Source: Apus apus
Lineage: Eukaryota; Chordata; Aves; Apodiformes; Apodidae
DNA length: 64,000 nt
Direction: 5' to 3'
Assembly: GCF_020740795.1 (NCBI RefSeq)
Contig: NC_067283.1
Location: forward strand, 7,715,659 to 7,779,658
The notes under the pieces were generated by a model. It ran no database searches, was not told where the DNA came from, and saw only the letters and a list, made by a program, of their open reading frames with translations. This document shows, in pieces, positions 61,984 to 64,000 of this stretch. The translations under genes were made by a program, and so were the position numbers. The first letter of the stretch is position 1; the number at the start of each line of letters is the position of its first letter.

Positions 61984-63430
61984 CTCTAGTCAAGGTTCAG
62001 TAAAGGAAAAAAACGCCTCAAATGTGCATCGGAAATTAAAATGATACCTTCAGTAGGCACGGGGGCAGTATTTATTTTTGGTAGCATTTATAAAGTTCTG
62101 GGCTAATTTCAGAGGTGGAAGAAAACCCATTCCATGCTCTAGAAAGTTTACATGTGGCTTTCCCCACTACCTCCAGCTAATAGCATGGGGTTTGTTGCCA
62201 GGTGTGCCCGATGTTTTCTGCTCTCGGGCACTTTTTCAGGCCATCGATTTCTTTTTAGTGTGTCTTGGGTGGATGCAAAGGGGAGAGTGGGGGAACCTGT
62301 GCATTTGTGTGGCCACATGTCTCCTCAGCAGACTCCTTGAAAGGATGGTTCCCCTTTCTAATCCTTCCTCACGTGCAGCTGTATCCCAGAGAAGGAGCTG
62401 CTGTGTAGGTTTGCAGCAGCCATCTCATTACAGCTCACACAGCAGGTTTCCTCCTGTCCCGGCACACAGGTTGGTGGCCTGATCACTGCCCTCTGCTCAG
62501 AAAGGATTAAGAAGCTGTGAAAAAAAACATGTGTTACATGGCTTGGGACGTGTGGCATGCCAGCAAAGGGTCACACAGGGTGTGGAGGTTACTTTGATCC
62601 CTGAAGTAAATCCAAACCTGGAGACTGGCTTTGTCTCAAACAGATCTTTCATGCTTTCACATGCTCTCAAAAACTTGTCCTGAAAGCTTCATTACTTTTT
62701 ACTGTAGCTATCACATTTTGCTTGTTTTGGGGCAAGAACCAAAGATGTTGACAGCAGTATATGAGATACCTGTGATACAGCTTCAGGGAGTTTGTGTTCT
62801 GATGCTTTGGTACTGCATGGATTCGGGCATCTATTTAATTTTAAAAAATATGTCTTTTTAAAATACACGTAACACTTAGAAATACATGTACATCTGCTTC
62901 AGGTTAAGCAACTGTAAGTCTTGGAAGAGCCTAAAAGGTGCACACAGCTGGAATGCTTGGGAGGTGCAGAAAAGGGGTTAACACAAATTTTTTAATTCAG
63001 TTATACAAACTCTCCACATGCTCTTTATACTAAGAAATGTGACATTTATGGGCCTCATTGGTGAAGTGGGACTCTAGAAGAAACTTGAAACCTGATGATT
63101 TAGGCATGGGAGATCATTTAATGTTAAGGAGCTAGAAAGAAGGCATATACAGTATTTCACAAACATTTCTCTTTTCATATTTTTGATACACACCATCATC
63201 AAATGACCATTTCATGTACCCAGCATCTAGTCACATCTCTGTTTCTCATCTAAAATACTTTCTTTTTTTTCTGTTTTGAGCAGTTTCTAAACTTTAAGAG
63301 CTCTCTCAATGAGAGATGATCAGAAACATTTCAAATTTACCAACCATCAGGAAATGCAGCTTAATCAAAGTCAACACACTTTGCAGGAACAAAATTCAGT
63401 TTTGCTGCAATTTTAAATGGAGAATGAATG

Positions 63431-63461
63431 TAAATGAAACATGTGATCCTTGTTTCATTTA
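63431..63461. repeat. Perfect 11-bp stem hairpin, AT-rich
   Basis: TAAATGAAACA (63431-63441) and TGTTTCATTTA (63451-63461) are exact reverse complements around a 9-base loop (TGTGATCCT). It sits in an AT-rich stretch that I consider a candidate regulatory element. Confidence 0.9.
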
Positions 63462-64000
63462 AATATATGAAGTATTTAAATTTTACTTTACTGTTTTGAT
63501 TAGTTTTGTATCAGCTGTCACACTGTCAGTCAAAACACTTCATATTGCCATTCATTGTGCACCTATTTATATTTTGTATTTAACATTTAATTAAAATGTT
63601 TTGGCATTATTGACCTGGAACTTTCCTGTATTGTGATGCCCTTTTTTTTTTTTCTTTAGAGTTTTGTGTTGGTGAATAACTTAGGTGGTTAAGTTTTATT
63701 TCTAATTCAGAATTTTCTAATTCCAGGAATAAATTTGCAGTGAGCAGCTTCTCAGTATTTCTTCTGCTGGGTGGGGAATACAGGTTCCCCAGGTTTTCAT
63801 TTTATTACCAAATGATCCAGATGAGTCCTATGCAGACAGTCTTTGGCACCAGAGAGTTCCTCCAGATGTCAGTGAGTACCAAAAGCTGGCTTGGCAGTTA
63901 CAGATAGGCTTTTCTCCAGGAGATGATTCACCGTGTGAAGGACAACAGCAGATTTAGGAAAAGGCAGTTCAAAAAGGGTCTCTAAGAAGCAAAGGTACAA

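Larger units (their letters stand above)
30467..64000 (+). other. DPP6: Start of DPP6a intron 1 (incomplete)
   Basis: The intron opens with GTAAGA and runs past the end of the window, so it is longer than 33.5 kb. The next shared exon, which should encode ELVGSNPPQRNWKG and the transmembrane helix, was looked for and not found. No second CpG island or other alternative DPP6 first exon was seen. Contents are CR1 copies at 45.3, 48.7 and 61.5 kb, the simple repeats and hairpins listed separately, and otherwise unremarkable AT-rich DNA. In 30750-45285, 45890-48720, 48810-61540 and 61870-64000 I see no gene. Several AT-rich homeodomain-motif stretches are raised as candidate enhancers in the findings. 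Very long first introns are typical of DPP6 in vertebrates. Confidence 0.75.

Noticed and set aside
1..64000. Bacterial or viral gene clusters, CRISPR arrays, tRNA or rRNA genes, endogenous retrovirus genes
   Set aside because: No long packed frames, spaced repeats, tRNA-like cloverleaf or retroviral gag/pol/env signatures were seen. The only reverse-transcriptase traces belong to CR1.

Overview
The window looks like a gene-poor stretch of bird nuclear DNA. The main evidence is at least eight copies of CR1 non-LTR retrotransposons, most with the typical avian 3' end (a 'ggtcccttccaac...ccattctatga' tail, no poly-A). There are no Alu, B1 or recent L1 copies, the overall interspersed-repeat load is low, and one sharp CpG island sits in AT-rich surroundings. 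No bacterial gene structure, tRNA, rRNA or CRISPR array is visible. The species cannot be read from the sequence; a crocodilian or turtle is less likely but not excluded.

The only protein-coding exon I can support lies inside the CpG island (about 29,995-30,750). An ATG at 30407 opens 20 codons, MNQTAGVTNHVRCSSGKGAK, which end at a consensus 5' splice site (AAG|GTAAGA, donor at 30467). I recognise this peptide as the alternative N-terminus of the 'a' isoform of DPP6, a DPP-like accessory subunit of Kv4 potassium channels. DPP10 carries a related N-terminus, but the bird peptide fits DPP6 better. The gene runs left to right. The next exon (ELVGSNPPQRNWKG..., the start of the part shared by all isoforms) is not in the window.

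Layout. 1-29,990: 5' flank, either intergenic or an intron of a longer DPP6 isoform that starts further left; it holds scattered CR1 pieces and simple repeats. 29,390-29,953: three T/G- or A/C-rich simple repeats in alternating orientation, just before the island. 29,995-30,750: promoter CpG island with GC boxes, a 23-bp tandem duplication and the DPP6 exon. 30,467-64,000: the beginning of a very long first intron, with more CR1 copies, simple repeats, several perfect or near-perfect short hairpins and some AT-rich stretches that look like conserved enhancers (inference only).

I found no previously undescribed multi-gene system. The observations most worth following up are the DPP6a promoter and exon, its bird-specific residues in the channel-inactivating peptide, the promoter-proximal repeats, and a few hairpins and candidate regulatory elements in the intron.
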